64,000 nt of DNA from Bacteroidota bacterium (GCA_006218065.1 VBWE01000010.1:1-64000); one strand, 5' to 3'; numbered from the stretch's first letter, positions 17,857-26,815 are shown. Numbers and translations: made by a program. The notes: generated by a model from the letters alone, not told the origin.

Positions 17857-18728
17857 TTTATTCGTTCTAAGCGATAAACCAATTTTTCCCGACTCGGCAT
17901 TCCTTCACCGGAAGCATTTTTCACGGCATACAAAAACAATACATTCCCTTTCCGTTCAAAAGCAAAAGTCGGGAAAGGCATACCTTCTTCGTTACTCAGC
18001 ATCACCATATCGAAAGGCGGCGCGTTGCCGTGACCGAAATCCGTTTCCACGCGGTACCAGGTCAGTCCCTGGAATCCTTTCACCGTGCCGTCGGCAGCAA
18101 AAGAAACCGTATCGGATGCCTGGCTGTATTTTCCTGTTGTCAATTTGTAGACGCCTTCGAAAAGTGTTTTGTTCACCAGGTATTCCAGCGCGGTAATATC
18201 TACTTCATTGCGCGAGGGCGGTTTCCGGAAAACACGTTTGTAAACGCCCTGTGCACCCAGGCGGGAATTGAAGATGCTGAGCAGCGTGTCATTCCCCGTA
18301 AAAATATAGTTAAGCATGATTTTAACCGACGCAAAATTCCGCCCGTCATAAATCTCCATGAACGGTTTTCCTTCCAGGTTTTTCCGGAAAATAATATCGA
18401 AACGTTCGCTTTCATGATAGAATGAACGGCCGCGGGAATTGATCAGCGTATCGCCGGAAAGGCTGGAGATATCAAAATAGAATTCCGCTTCGTTCAGTCC
18501 TTCGGAATATCCCGCACGCACCGATTTTTTTCTTTCGATCGCACCGGCCAGCACAGTATCCACCCAGCCGCCTTCCACGATCTGCAGCAACCGTTTTACT
18601 TCGGCTGAATCCGTTTGATTTGTTTTGAAACTATCGACAAGAACTTTTAGCGTTTCCGGTTTTTTTTCGCTGCAGGACTGACCAAGCAGCGCCAGGGCGA
18701 CAAGTGCAAATATTACCGGTGAACGCAT
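17853..18728 (-). CDS. lipoprotein of unknown function
   Basis: A 291-residue lipoprotein with lipobox LLGQSC. The mature part is mostly beta (AEFYFDISSLSGDTLI, RFDIIFRKNLEGKPFMEIYDGRNF, NYIFTGNDTLLSIF), with no domain I recognise. Its start is 9 bp behind the stop of the short-chain dehydrogenase, so the two are co-transcribed. Nothing links the two functions. Confidence 0.72.
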   Translation of the reverse strand: MRSPVIFALVALALLGQSCSEKKPETLKVLVDSFKTNQTDSAEVKRLLQIVEGGWVDTVLAGAIERKKSVRAGYSEGLNEAEFYFDISSLSGDTLINSRGRSFYHESERFDIIFRKNLEGKPFMEIYDGRNFASVKIMLNYIFTGNDTLLSIFNSRLGAQGVYKRVFRKPPSRNEVDITALEYLVNKTLFEGVYKLTTGKYSQASDTVSFAADGTVKGFQGLTWYRVETDFGHGNAPPFDMVMLSNEEGMPFPTFAFERKGNVLFLYAVKNASGEGMPSREKLVYRLERIK

Positions 18729-18737
18729 GCCCGTGTT

Positions 18738-19556
18738 TTACAAAAACAAATCCTGCTGCAGATCACTACCCGGCACAACGCTGTAATGCGCGAGATCGGT
18801 AATACCTTCCGCCGCCAGCACATCCTCGTCGATGAAAAAATGGCCTGTCGTTTCCTTGCTGTTTTTCGAGAAAATATAAAACGCGCAGTCGCCCATGATT
18901 TCCGGTTTGCGTGACCGGTTTATCAAATCGTCTCCGCCGAGAATATTCCGCACCGCCGCCGTAGCGATGGTGGTGCGCGGCCAGAGTGCGTTTACCGCGA
19001 TGCCTTCCTTACGCAATTCTTCCGACATGCCGAGCACAAGCATGCTCATGCCGTATTTGCTGATCGTGTACGGGGCAAAATTGGCAAACCAGTCTTTGTG
19101 CATATTGAGCGGCGGCGAAAGCACGAGAATATGCGGGTTCGCCGATTTGCGCAGGTGCGGAATACAGTGCCGCGAAACGAGATAGGTGCCGCGGGTATTG
19201 ATATCCTGCATCAGGTCGTACTGTTTCAGCGGCAGCATGGAAACCGGCGACAGGTTGATGGCGCTGGCGTTATTCACCAGGATATCTATACCACCGAAGG
19301 TTTTCACGGTTTCTTCCACCGCGTTCACCACATCCGTTTCTTCGCGGACATCGCATTTCACGGCGAGTACTTTTCCGCCGGCTTTGATCATTTCTTCGGC
19401 GGCGGAATAAATAGTGCCTTCGAGTTTAGGATGCGGCTCTACTGTTTTTGCCGCGATCACGATATTGGCCCCTGCGGCGGCCAGCTTCAGCCCGATGGCT
19501 TTTCCTATGCCCCGGCTTCCGCCGGTGATGAATACGGTTTTGTTGTGGAATGTCAT
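18738..19556 (-). CDS. short-chain dehydrogenase/reductase (HSDL2-like)
   Basis: A 272-residue SDR enzyme that should use NAD(P)(H) to oxidise or reduce an alcohol/carbonyl. The nucleotide loop is TGGSRGIGKAIG, NNAS is at about 96-99, and the active Y-x3-K is YTISKYG. The segment TVEPHPKLEGTI and the C-terminal FFIDEDVLAAEGITDL match hydroxysteroid dehydrogenase-like 2 proteins, tied in animals to fatty-acid or sterol metabolism. Complete length; the substrate cannot be told. Confidence 0.93.
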   Translation of the reverse strand: MTFHNKTVFITGGSRGIGKAIGLKLAAAGANIVIAAKTVEPHPKLEGTIYSAAEEMIKAGGKVLAVKCDVREETDVVNAVEETVKTFGGIDILVNNASAINLSPVSMLPLKQYDLMQDINTRGTYLVSRHCIPHLRKSANPHILVLSPPLNMHKDWFANFAPYTISKYGMSMLVLGMSEELRKEGIAVNALWPRTTIATAAVRNILGGDDLINRSRKPEIMGDCAFYIFSKNSKETTGHFFIDEDVLAAEGITDLAHYSVVPGSDLQQDLFL

Positions 19557-19618
19557 GGCAACAAGGTAGGAGAATGTGCGCTATCAGCAAAACGGGTTTT
19601 CATAGTCCGGATCATAGC

Positions 19619-19633
19619 TATCTTTGCATGATG
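19619..19633 (+). promoter_or_regulatory. promoter box touching the start of the YkgJ-like gene
   Basis: TATCTTTG at 19619-19626 is an exact TAnnTTTG box. The predicted transcript start, five bases on, is 19631, the A of the second of two overlapping ATGs, so the mRNA is predicted to be leaderless. Confidence 0.5.
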
Positions 19634-20122
19634 GATATCCAATCCTTCCACCAGCGCGCCGAGAAAAACCGCGTAAGCAATAAAAAACTTATCGCGAAGC
19701 TGAAGCGCGCCAAACCGAAAGACCTCGACGAGCATACGCATCAGTTCCACGAAGAAGCCTTTGAGCATATCGACTGCCTGCAATGTGCGAACTGCTGTAA
19801 AACCACCAGCCCGATTTTTTACCAGAAAGACATTGAACGCGCTGCCGCACATATGCGCATGAAGCCCGGCGATTTTCTGCAGAAGTACCTGCACATGGAT
19901 GAAGACGGTGATTTCGTGGTGAACCATGCGCCCTGCCCTTTCCTCGACGGGGAAAATTACTGTACCATTTACGACGGCCGACCCACCGCCTGCCGCGAAT
20001 ACCCGCATACCAACCGGAAGAAAGTATTCCAGGTGCTGGATATTACGGAGAAAAACGCGCTGATCTGTCCCGCGGTTTTGGAAATCACGGAGAAGCTGAA
20101 GAAGATTTACCTGCAGCCGTAG
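19631..20122 (+). CDS. YkgJ-family cysteine-cluster protein
   Basis: A 163-residue protein of the YkgJ/CxxCxxCC family, thought to bind a zinc or iron-sulfur cluster. The eight family cysteines are visible: CLQCANCC near 48-55, CPFLDGENYC with a second C nine residues on, then TACREYP and ICPAV. I place the start at 19631 because the promoter box predicts transcription from there; the ATG at 19628 adds one residue. The basic N-terminal helix (KKLIAKLKRAKPKD) precedes the cluster. The biochemical role of the family is unknown. Confidence 0.9.
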   Translation: MDIQSFHQRAEKNRVSNKKLIAKLKRAKPKDLDEHTHQFHEEAFEHIDCLQCANCCKTTSPIFYQKDIERAAAHMRMKPGDFLQKYLHMDEDGDFVVNHAPCPFLDGENYCTIYDGRPTACREYPHTNRKKVFQVLDITEKNALICPAVLEITEKLKKIYLQP

Positions 20123-20131
20123 CATCTGTTT

Positions 20132-20222
20132 AATTCCGATAGCTATCGGGGCAATCATCAATCCGATGAACATTGATATCCCGATAGCCATCGGGAGAAC
20201 GTTTGGCATTGAGCGTTTTTTT
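20132..20222. repeat. intergenic repeat (GAGCGTTTTTTT family) after a stop codon
   Basis: It contains two palindromes, CCGATAGCTATCGG and CCCGATAGCCATCGGG, and ends in CATTGAGCGTTTTTTT. Positions 20164-20222 align with 3563-3621. It lies between the convergent ends of the YkgJ-like and desaturase genes. Confidence 0.65.
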
Positions 20223-20243
20223 CCATGTTCCGCAGCAGTAAAA

Positions 20244-21080
20244 CTATTCCGGTGGTTTCTGATTTTCCGTTCCGGCCTGCGTCGCTTTCGGTTTGAAAAT
20301 TTTATCCGCAACCGCATCCGGCAGCAGCGGGTGAATCATCTGCCCCGCATAATTTTTCGGAAACGTTTCTTTTATCCCGAATTTTTCCGGCTCGTGTTCC
20401 GGGCAGGTGTAGGTTCCGAAAAGAATATCCATCAGCGGCGAAATGTTCGCGTAATTCCCTGCATCACGGTCCAGGTCGTGGTGCCAGTGGTGCAGTTCCG
20501 GCGCACCGATCAGCATGCGCAACGGACCGATCGGCAGGCGTACGTTCGAGTGAATATAAATCGCCCAGATGCCGCGGAAAGCGATAAATCCGGCGATTGT
20601 TTCCAACGGAAAACCGAGCAGGATGGCGGGAAGATTTATAATGCCCACCGTGTAAATCGTATCCAGCGGGTGCTCGCGGTGCGCGGCCAGCCAGTCGAGG
20701 TGTTCCGCACTGTGGTGCACTTTATGAAAACGCCAGAGAAAACCGACTTTATGCTGCAGCCGGTGCGCCCAGTAAATCAGGAAATCGCTGAGCAGGATCA
20801 CTTCGATCGCCTGCAGCCACCAGGCTTGCGCAGCTACCGACTGGCGGAAGCCGGCAGGAAGAATTCCATTCAGCCAGTAGCTGAAATAACCGAGCGCATA
20901 CGCCACCAGTCCGCCCCAGAGAAAATACTGCCCGAGAAAATAGCACAGGTCCATGATCCAGGCAGGGCGAAAAAAACGCTGGCCGGGTTTTGCCGGGAAT
21001 ACTTTTTCCATCGGCGTAAAAAGCAGCGCAAGAAAAATCAGGCTGAGACCGGTAAGCGGTAAGATCATCAGGAAATTCAT
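20244..21080 (-). CDS. sterol desaturase / fatty-acid hydroxylase family enzyme
   Basis: A 278-residue membrane di-iron oxygenase-like protein. Four to five hydrophobic helices carry the histidine boxes: HRLQH at 106-110, HKVHHSAEH at 119-127 and HHWHHD at 197-202, plus H134, H137 and H177. It should hydroxylate or desaturate a lipid, sphingoid or sterol-like chain; the substrate is open. The tail after 255 is polar and rich in KATQ. The start is only 6 bp behind the SSKSGPVF gene at 21087, so these three genes form one operon and may share a membrane setting. Confidence 0.93.
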   Translation of the reverse strand: MNFLMILPLTGLSLIFLALLFTPMEKVFPAKPGQRFFRPAWIMDLCYFLGQYFLWGGLVAYALGYFSYWLNGILPAGFRQSVAAQAWWLQAIEVILLSDFLIYWAHRLQHKVGFLWRFHKVHHSAEHLDWLAAHREHPLDTIYTVGIINLPAILLGFPLETIAGFIAFRGIWAIYIHSNVRLPIGPLRMLIGAPELHHWHHDLDRDAGNYANISPLMDILFGTYTCPEHEPEKFGIKETFPKNYAGQMIHPLLPDAVADKIFKPKATQAGTENQKPPE

Positions 21081-21086
21081 GATACG

Positions 21087-21578
21087 CTATTTTTCTTCGT
21101 TCAGTTTCTCTTTCGAAATGGAATCCATCATGGGTAACCGGAATGGAGAAGGCGTTTTTGGCCAGGGCATTTCAAAAAAGAGGATCGTTTTCGAACTGCT
21201 GATCAGCCTGGGCCGGTAAACTGAAAAAACTGGGCCGGACTTGGAACTGGCCATCATTTCCTGTGTCCCTGCGGGAAGCTCCGGTTCTTTTGCCGCGATT
21301 GGTTCTTTTGCCGCGACGGTATTTGACGTTGTGTTTTTTGAAGCAGTTTTCCCGGGTTTGCTTTGCAGGTTATCCCTCAGCGAATCCACTTCGGCATCCT
21401 GTGTGCGTTTGCGCGCATAAGCAACACCTGCGGATTCAGCATTTTCGTAACCTGTTTGCGCAGCATCGGAAAGGAAAAAATGATCGAAAGCGCCTGAGCG
21501 AAAAGCCACGAAGCCGGAAAGCAGCAAAACAAAGCATGCAATCACCATGATTTTTATGGCGTAGTTTGATCGACTCAT
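21087..21578 (-). CDS. SSKSGPVF-motif membrane protein, copy B
   Basis: A 163-residue protein I do not recognise. It has one N-terminal transmembrane helix (IKIMVIACFVLLLSGFVAF) followed by RSGAFDH, then a low-complexity linker rich in K, T, A and E. ASSKSGPVF stands near residue 113, a second weaker copy is SSSKTILFFE, and a polar tail closes the protein. The sister gene directly upstream (21590-22045) shares the helix, SGFVAxRSGAFDH and the SSKSGPVF motif, so the pair arose by duplication. Topology is probably N-in, with the motif-bearing tail in the periplasm. Confidence 0.75.
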   Translation of the reverse strand: MSRSNYAIKIMVIACFVLLLSGFVAFRSGAFDHFFLSDAAQTGYENAESAGVAYARKRTQDAEVDSLRDNLQSKPGKTASKNTTSNTVAAKEPIAAKEPELPAGTQEMMASSKSGPVFSVYRPRLISSSKTILFFEMPWPKTPSPFRLPMMDSISKEKLNEEK

Positions 21579-21589
21579 GATGGCAGCTT

Positions 21590-22045
21590 TTATCTCGGCT
21601 TCTTCTTCGACGTATCTGTCTTCGGAACAAAAACCGGTCCCGATTTGGAACTGGGAATAACGATGGGATCGATCACAACAGGCGTTTCGGATTTCGGAAC
21701 AAAGACCGGTCCGGATTTGGAACTCGGAATAACGAGAGGAGCAACATCCTGGTTTTTATTTGTGTTCGCCTGTTTCTTCGTCGCAGTATCTTTTTGCGGC
21801 GCCGCATTTTGTACCGGCCTCGGCTCGATCACTTTTCCCGATTTCGAGCTGGGCATAATCATATCCGCTTGTTTCGGAGAATCCACAGCCGGCGAATCTG
21901 TTTTTCCGGCCTCGCCCGGAAGAGCGATAGCTGTATTATCCAGGTAGTGATCGAAAGCGCCGGAACGGTACGCTACGAAGCCCGACATCAGGACAACGAA
22001 TACCGAAACGACGGCGATTTTCAGGACAGGTCTGGACTGGCTCAT
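21590..22045 (-). CDS. SSKSGPVF-motif membrane protein, copy A
   Basis: A 151-residue sister of the next gene. The N-terminal helix (LKIAVVSVFVVLMSGFVAY) is followed by RSGAFDHYL, then a disordered stretch with three copies of one motif: MPSSKSGKV at about 64, IPSSKSGPVFVPK at about 103, IPSSKSGPVFVPK at about 128. The spacing of the last two is 25-26 residues, with an intervening SETPVVIDPIV. It ends in KKKPR. First gene of the operon with copy B and the desaturase-like enzyme. Function unknown; the repeated short motif in a disordered tail suggests a docking or processing signal (inference). Confidence 0.75.
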   Translation of the reverse strand: MSQSRPVLKIAVVSVFVVLMSGFVAYRSGAFDHYLDNTAIALPGEAGKTDSPAVDSPKQADMIMPSSKSGKVIEPRPVQNAAPQKDTATKKQANTNKNQDVAPLVIPSSKSGPVFVPKSETPVVIDPIVIPSSKSGPVFVPKTDTSKKKPR

Positions 22046-22136
22046 GCTGCTGCTGGATTTACAAGAGCAAATTAATTCATATCGCCGGATTTCACGCGAA
22101 AAAATGTGTTAATAATGTTTAACCGTCCCCGATTCG

Positions 22137-22144
22137 TATCTTCG
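22137..22144 (+). promoter_or_regulatory. -7 promoter box of the Asp-box T9SS gene
   Basis: TATCTTCG, the TAnnTTCG variant, 21 bp before the ATG at 22165. The predicted transcript start is near 22149. Confidence 0.45.
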
Positions 22145-22164
22145 CTTATCCATAAACATTTTAC

Positions 22165-24960
22165 ATGAGAAAGCTTACGATACTTGCGCTCGCGCTGTTC
22201 CCGGGCATTTCCGTTTATTTATTTTTTACTTCCGGCAGCGCCGCTCTTCCGAAACGCATGGGCGATGCGATGGAAGACAATGCCCGCGAACGCCACGAAT
22301 ACGAATTCAACCGGCTGGTTTCGCCCGACGGCACGATCCCGGATCATATCCGCGAAAAAGAACTCGCTTTCGCCGCTACCCTGCCCAGCGACGCATCCCT
22401 GCGGGCACAAAACGGACGCGCACCGCAGGCCTTCTTCGACCCACGCGGTCCGTGGAATGTAGGCGGACGCACACGCGCCTTCGCCATCGACGTAACGGAT
22501 GAAACGCATTTCATCGCCGGTACAACCTGCGGTGGTATCTGGTCGACAACCACCAGCGGCGCCGGCTGGAATAAAATGACCACGCTCAATACCTACCACG
22601 GAATCACCTGCATCGCGCAGGATAAACGCCCGGGACATACCAACACCTGGTACACCGGCTCCGGCGAAGCATACGGACAATCAGCCAGCGGCGGAAGTGC
22701 ATACTTCCTCGGCAACGGTATGCTCAAGTCCACCGACAACGGAATGACCTGGACGGGCATCACGCCCACCATTACCAATACGCCGCAAACTTTCGAATCA
22801 TTCTGGGACATGATCTGGAATGTGGCGCTCGATGAAAACGATACGGTGAACGACGTGGTTTATACCGCCTGTATGGGCGCCGTGTACAAAAGCATCAACG
22901 GCGGAACGAACTGGACCACCGTGCGCGGCGGAAACCTGAGTGCGTATTCCTATTTCACCGACGTAGCCGTTACCAAAGATTCGGGTATCGTTTACGCCAC
23001 CTTGAGTTCCGACGGTCCTGCGGTTTCACGCGGCATCTGGCGAAGCGTTGACCAGGGCGGCACCTGGGCGCATATTTCCACCTCGCTTTTCGGGGATTCG
23101 CTTTGCAACCGCATCGTAATGGGCATCAATCCTTCGAATGAAAACGAATTGTATTTCCTGGCCAATACGGACGGCATCGGTATGCCCGACACGAATTTCA
23201 ACGGTGATATCGAATACAATGCCTTGTGGCGGTACACCTACCTCGGCGGCGACGGCAGCGGCGCGGGCGGCATGTGGGAAGATCTTTCGCCCAACCTGCC
23301 CGGCGGCGGCGTTTACGGACCTTTCGCCGATTTCAATGCGCAGGGATCGTATGATCTTACCGTCGCTGTAAAACCGGGTGATCCGAATACGGTTTTTATC
23401 GGCGGAACGAATATCTACCGCAATACGAACCGGTTTAACGATACGGCGAATACGGAATACATCGGTGGTTATGAAGTGAATGCTTCGCTGCCTTTCGTGT
23501 ATTCGTATCCTGATCATCACCCGGACCAGCACGGTTTCGTTTTCCTGCCGAGCAACCCGGATGTGCTTTTCAGCAACAACGACGGCGGCATTTTCAGGAC
23601 GAACGACTGTACGGCGCCTTCGGTAACGTGGACGTCGCTGAACAACGGCTACCTCACGAGCATGTTTTATACCTGCGCGATCGATCACGGTACCCCGGGA
23701 AACAATATCATCGTAGCCGGCGCGCAGGATAACGGGAGCTGGTGGACGAACAGCACCAACCTGCAGACGCCCTGGGTTACACCGCGCGGCGGCGACGGTT
23801 CATACTGCCAGATCGCAGACGGGCAGAGCATGTATTATTTCTCCATCCAGAAAGGCAAGATGAACAAAGCGCAGCTCGACGGCAGCGGAGCAGTAACCGG
23901 TTACCGCCGCATCGACCCGATCGGCATCGACAAGGACGATTATCTTTTCATCAATCCTTTCACGCTCGATCCGAACAACAACAATATCATGTACCTCGCC
24001 GGCGCGAAATACCTCTGGCGTAACGATGATCTCTCCGCCATCCCGCTCAGCAACCAGTTCGATTCGATCAGCACGAACTGGGTGCAATGGACCGATTCGG
24101 TTCCGACAGTGAATTCCAAAATCACCGCGTTGGCTGTTTCGAAAACACCGGCCAACCGCGTGTATTACGGCACAGACAAGAAAAACGTGTACCGTGTGGA
24201 CAATGCGCATACCGGTACGCCCACGCCGGTAAGCATTACCAATACAGGGTTCCCGGCTACGGGTTATGTGAGCTGCATCGCGGTGAACCCGAACAATGCG
24301 GACGAACTGCTGGTTGTTTTCTCGAACTACGGCGTGTACAGTCTATGGCACAGCGCCGACGGCGGAACGACCTGGGCGAAAGCGGCGGGCAACCTCGAAC
24401 AAACGATCACCGGCGGCGGTAACGGTCCTTCACTGCGCTGGGCCGCATTTTTACCGGTAAGCGACGGCATGATTTACCTGGTTGCGGGAAGCACCGGCGT
24501 TTATGCAACGGATACGCTGCTGGGCACGAATACGGTTTGGGTACAGCAGGGCGCGAATTCCATCGGCAACGTGGTTTGCGACATGATCGATGTGCGGACT
24601 TCCGACGGGCTGGTAGTGGTTGCCACGCATGCGAACGGCATTTACACCGCCAATTTCACGAGCGTGAATGATATTGTTACGGTACACGACCAGGTGAAAC
24701 CCAACTTTTCTATGACTGTTTTCCCGAACCCGGCGATCAGCGACATTACTATCGAATTCGACCTGCCGCGGGCGGCGCGGGTGCGGATCGATCTGCTGGA
24801 CGAGCGCGGGCGGCTGGTACAGGCTTTGCCGGAACAGGTGCTTTCCGCCGGCAAACAAAAATCCGTCATTGAAAACAAAAACCTGCCCGCGGGTGTTTAT
24901 TACTGCAGGCTGATCGCCGGAGAGCTGGTACAAACCAAAGCCATATCCATTATCCGCTGA
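22165..24960 (+). CDS. large secreted Asp-box (sialidase-like) propeller protein with T9SS sorting domain
   Basis: A 931-residue protein carrying an N-terminal hydrophobic export signal (TILALALFPGISVYLFF). Residues about 90-830 form a beta-propeller with at least four Asp-boxes: STDNGMTWTG, SINGGTNWTT, SVDQGGTWAH, SADGGTTWAK. The last 85 residues are a type A T9SS sorting domain (FPNPAISDITIEFDLP, VRIDLLDERGRLV, LPAGVYYCRL, ISIIR). Asp-box proteins include sialidases and Vps10-type binders; I see no clear sialidase catalytic set, so a binding or glycoside-acting role stays open. Expected on the cell surface or outside. A terminator follows. Confidence 0.92.
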   Translation: MRKLTILALALFPGISVYLFFTSGSAALPKRMGDAMEDNARERHEYEFNRLVSPDGTIPDHIREKELAFAATLPSDASLRAQNGRAPQAFFDPRGPWNVGGRTRAFAIDVTDETHFIAGTTCGGIWSTTTSGAGWNKMTTLNTYHGITCIAQDKRPGHTNTWYTGSGEAYGQSASGGSAYFLGNGMLKSTDNGMTWTGITPTITNTPQTFESFWDMIWNVALDENDTVNDVVYTACMGAVYKSINGGTNWTTVRGGNLSAYSYFTDVAVTKDSGIVYATLSSDGPAVSRGIWRSVDQGGTWAHISTSLFGDSLCNRIVMGINPSNENELYFLANTDGIGMPDTNFNGDIEYNALWRYTYLGGDGSGAGGMWEDLSPNLPGGGVYGPFADFNAQGSYDLTVAVKPGDPNTVFIGGTNIYRNTNRFNDTANTEYIGGYEVNASLPFVYSYPDHHPDQHGFVFLPSNPDVLFSNNDGGIFRTNDCTAPSVTWTSLNNGYLTSMFYTCAIDHGTPGNNIIVAGAQDNGSWWTNSTNLQTPWVTPRGGDGSYCQIADGQSMYYFSIQKGKMNKAQLDGSGAVTGYRRIDPIGIDKDDYLFINPFTLDPNNNNIMYLAGAKYLWRNDDLSAIPLSNQFDSISTNWVQWTDSVPTVNSKITALAVSKTPANRVYYGTDKKNVYRVDNAHTGTPTPVSITNTGFPATGYVSCIAVNPNNADELLVVFSNYGVYSLWHSADGGTTWAKAAGNLEQTITGGGNGPSLRWAAFLPVSDGMIYLVAGSTGVYATDTLLGTNTVWVQQGANSIGNVVCDMIDVRTSDGLVVVATHANGIYTANFTSVNDIVTVHDQVKPNFSMTVFPNPAISDITIEFDLPRAARVRIDLLDERGRLVQALPEQVLSAGKQKSVIENKNLPAGVYYCRLIAGELVQTKAISIIR

Positions 24961-24984
24961 TTTCAACAGATTGCTATTCATAAA

Positions 24985-25025
24985 TAAAGGCTCCTGTGCG
25001 ATCTCCCGGCGCAGGAGCCTTTTAC
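24985..25025 (+). terminator. terminator after the Asp-box gene
   Basis: Stem AAGGCTCCTG / CAGGAGCCTT with a 15-base loop holding CGATCTCCCGG, then TTTACTTTT. The next gene starts directly after it, at 25030. Confidence 0.7.
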
Positions 25026-25029
25026 TTTT

Positions 25030-25635
25030 ATGCCTTCAACCATGCTCGACTTTTTGCGCAGTGATGATTTTATGAACTGGGTGGCGATCCCGCTGCTCAT
25101 TTTTATCGCACGCATGAGCGACGTTTCGCTTGCGACGATCCGCAATATTTTTATCTCGAAAGGTTTTCGCAAGATCGTTCCCTTCATCGGTTTTTTCGAA
25201 GTGCTCATCTGGCTTATCGCGATGAAGCAGGTGATGACTTACGCCAACAACTGGTTTGCCTATTTCGCCTGGGCTGCCGGTTTCTCCATGGGTACGCTTG
25301 TAGGCATGCGCATCGAAGAACGGCTGGCGCTCGGCACGCAGATCATCCGTATCATCGTCAACAATAATTCGGACGAATTCATTGCAGCCATGCGGAATGC
25401 CAAACACGGCGTAACAACTACGGATGCACAAGGCGCTTTCGGACCGGTGAAAATGATCTTTACCGTAGTGCAGCGAAAAAATGTGGCGGAAGTGATCGCG
25501 CTCATCGAAAAATACAATCCTTCGGCCTTCTATTCCATCGAAGATGTGCGCACGGCCGAGCACGGGTATTTCGCGCAAGGCGGGAACAGTTTGTCCGTTG
25601 TCCGCCGGCTGTTTTCGGGAAAATCGGAAAAATAA
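25030..25635 (+). CDS. UPF0316-type membrane protein (DUF5698 + DUF2179)
   Basis: A 201-residue protein with three hydrophobic helices in the first 95 residues (WVAIPLLIFIARMSDVSLATIRNIF, PFIGFFEVLIWLIAM, FAYFAWAAGFSMGTLVGMRIEERLALG) and a soluble ferredoxin-like DUF2179 domain at about 100-185 with GVTTTDAQGAFGPVKMIFTVVQR. This matches the UPF0316 (YebE-like) family of unknown role. An ATG at 25042 is an alternative start. It opens immediately behind the terminator of the previous gene. Confidence 0.9.
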   Translation: MPSTMLDFLRSDDFMNWVAIPLLIFIARMSDVSLATIRNIFISKGFRKIVPFIGFFEVLIWLIAMKQVMTYANNWFAYFAWAAGFSMGTLVGMRIEERLALGTQIIRIIVNNNSDEFIAAMRNAKHGVTTTDAQGAFGPVKMIFTVVQRKNVAEVIALIEKYNPSAFYSIEDVRTAEHGYFAQGGNSLSVVRRLFSGKSEK

Positions 25636-25648
25636 CCCCGGCTCTTTT

Positions 25649-26287
25649 CTATCTTCTCAGCGAATTCGATTTCACCACACATTTCGGAATGTCCCATTTA
25701 CCCTTCCACTTTTCCATATCGACCCTGTTTCCGTCGCAGTCAAGCACATAACCTTCCGCATCTTTCGAAATAATCCAGGCCTCCCCTGTTTCGATAAAAT
25801 AAATCGTGCGCCGGGTGCTGACATCCGGGAAAACATGCCGCACACCGTCGTACTTGCCTGCCCGTTTGCCCCACGAGATACCATATTCGTTATTCTTTAA
25901 ATCCATGATCATGCTGGCGGAATCCGGTTGGGCGCCATCTTCCACGGCTCCTTTTTTAAAAGCAAGGTAATTGCCTTTTTCGTGCGCTTTGCCCAGCTTC
26001 CTTGCTTTTCGCGCTGATGTTTTTTTAGTCAGCAAAGCCATCCAGTACACATGCCGGAAAGCATCCAATTGTCCGCCGGCGGCATCACCGTCCAGCGCTT
26101 TCGCTTTCGCCAGCGAATCGGTTACCGCGCGTGCATGCAGACTTATACGATGCGCTTTCTTCGCGATGAACGGATGAAAAATCACCCAGCGTTTTTCCGG
26201 CGCACTCAGCCCGCGAAATGACTGCATGTTGTTTTGCGCAGCAAGCGAAAAAGAAAAGAAGCACGACAACAAAAGAATCCGGATCAT
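25649..26287 (-). CDS. secreted DUF6973-like protein
   Basis: A 212-residue exported protein (signal peptide MIRILLLSCFFSFSLAAQ). The mature part has DGDAAGGQLDAFRHVYWMALLTKK, then GNYLAFKKG and DLKNNEYGISWGKR, a pattern I associate with the DUF6973 family: a helical domain with conserved D, R and H that may be catalytic. The C-terminal third (RTIYFIETGEAWIISKDAEGYV) is beta-rich. Function unknown. Convergent with the UPF0316 gene, 13 bp apart. Confidence 0.75.
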   Translation of the reverse strand: MIRILLLSCFFSFSLAAQNNMQSFRGLSAPEKRWVIFHPFIAKKAHRISLHARAVTDSLAKAKALDGDAAGGQLDAFRHVYWMALLTKKTSARKARKLGKAHEKGNYLAFKKGAVEDGAQPDSASMIMDLKNNEYGISWGKRAGKYDGVRHVFPDVSTRRTIYFIETGEAWIISKDAEGYVLDCDGNRVDMEKWKGKWDIPKCVVKSNSLRR

Positions 26288-26392
26288 CGTTTTAAAAGTA
26301 CGTGATAAATTTTGCTCAAAGATGTTTTTCCCAAAGAGGTTTAAGGCTCTGTAAATAAGAGCCCGTTAAAGAGACTTCGTAAACAAGACTTC

Positions 26393-26421
26393 GCTAGTCG
26401 ACGACTCTGTCGTCGACTAGC
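26393..26421. repeat. 13-bp-stem palindrome, copy 1 of a pair
   Basis: GCTAGTCGACGAC TCT GTCGTCGACTAGC, preceded by AAACAAGACTTC. Almost the same sequence occurs at 45328-45356. Both copies lie between divergent genes. The rest of the 219-bp gap (26288-26506) holds no ORF. Confidence 0.75.
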
Positions 26422-26506
26422 AACAACCTTATAATACGGACTGTATACCAACCACTTACAACTTTGGCACAGGTTTCGCATAATACCTCATATAACGCTT
26501 AAAACG

Positions 26507-26734
26507 ATGCATACTGATCACATACAACAATATGAAAGGCTGAGCCGGATGATTGATTCGAGCAGCAACCTGCTGCAACTGGAAACTACAGCGAAGTTGC
26601 TCGAATTGTTCCGGGTACGCGAACCCGCACATCCTGAACTGCATGAAAAGCTGCAGGTGCAGTTCACAGGCAAAGCCCGCCAGATGTATTACTTCGAATG
26701 GAAGTATAAAGACTTCGACGCTGAAGCAGCGTAA
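26507..26734 (+). CDS. small cytoplasmic protein of unknown function
   Basis: A 75-residue, probably all-helical protein (HIQQYERLSRMIDSSSNLLQLETTAKLLELF, then ELHEKLQVQFTGKARQM). No signal peptide and no family I recognise. Support comes from a clean start, helical periodicity, codon use like the neighbours and a hairpin terminator 24 bp after the stop. It could still be a chance frame, but I think it is real. Confidence 0.6.
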   Translation: MHTDHIQQYERLSRMIDSSSNLLQLETTAKLLELFRVREPAHPELHEKLQVQFTGKARQMYYFEWKYKDFDAEAA

Positions 26735-26757
26735 GGAAGGCCCACTGGACATGGGAC

Positions 26758-26798
26758 AACCGCCGCACGGAGCAATCTGTAGCGGCGGTTGTGTTTTT
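26758..26798 (+). terminator. terminator of the small gene
   Basis: Stem CAACCGCCGC / GCGGCGGTTG (26758-26767, 26782-26791) followed by TGTTTTTG. Confidence 0.7.
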
Positions 26799-26815
26799 GC
26801 AGTTCCGAAAGCTCC

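Noticed and set aside
22219-24981. Several long minus-strand frames opposite the Asp-box gene
   Set aside because: Arg/Val-rich shadows of a GC-rich coding strand; the plus-strand gene has a signal peptide, Asp-boxes and a sorting domain.
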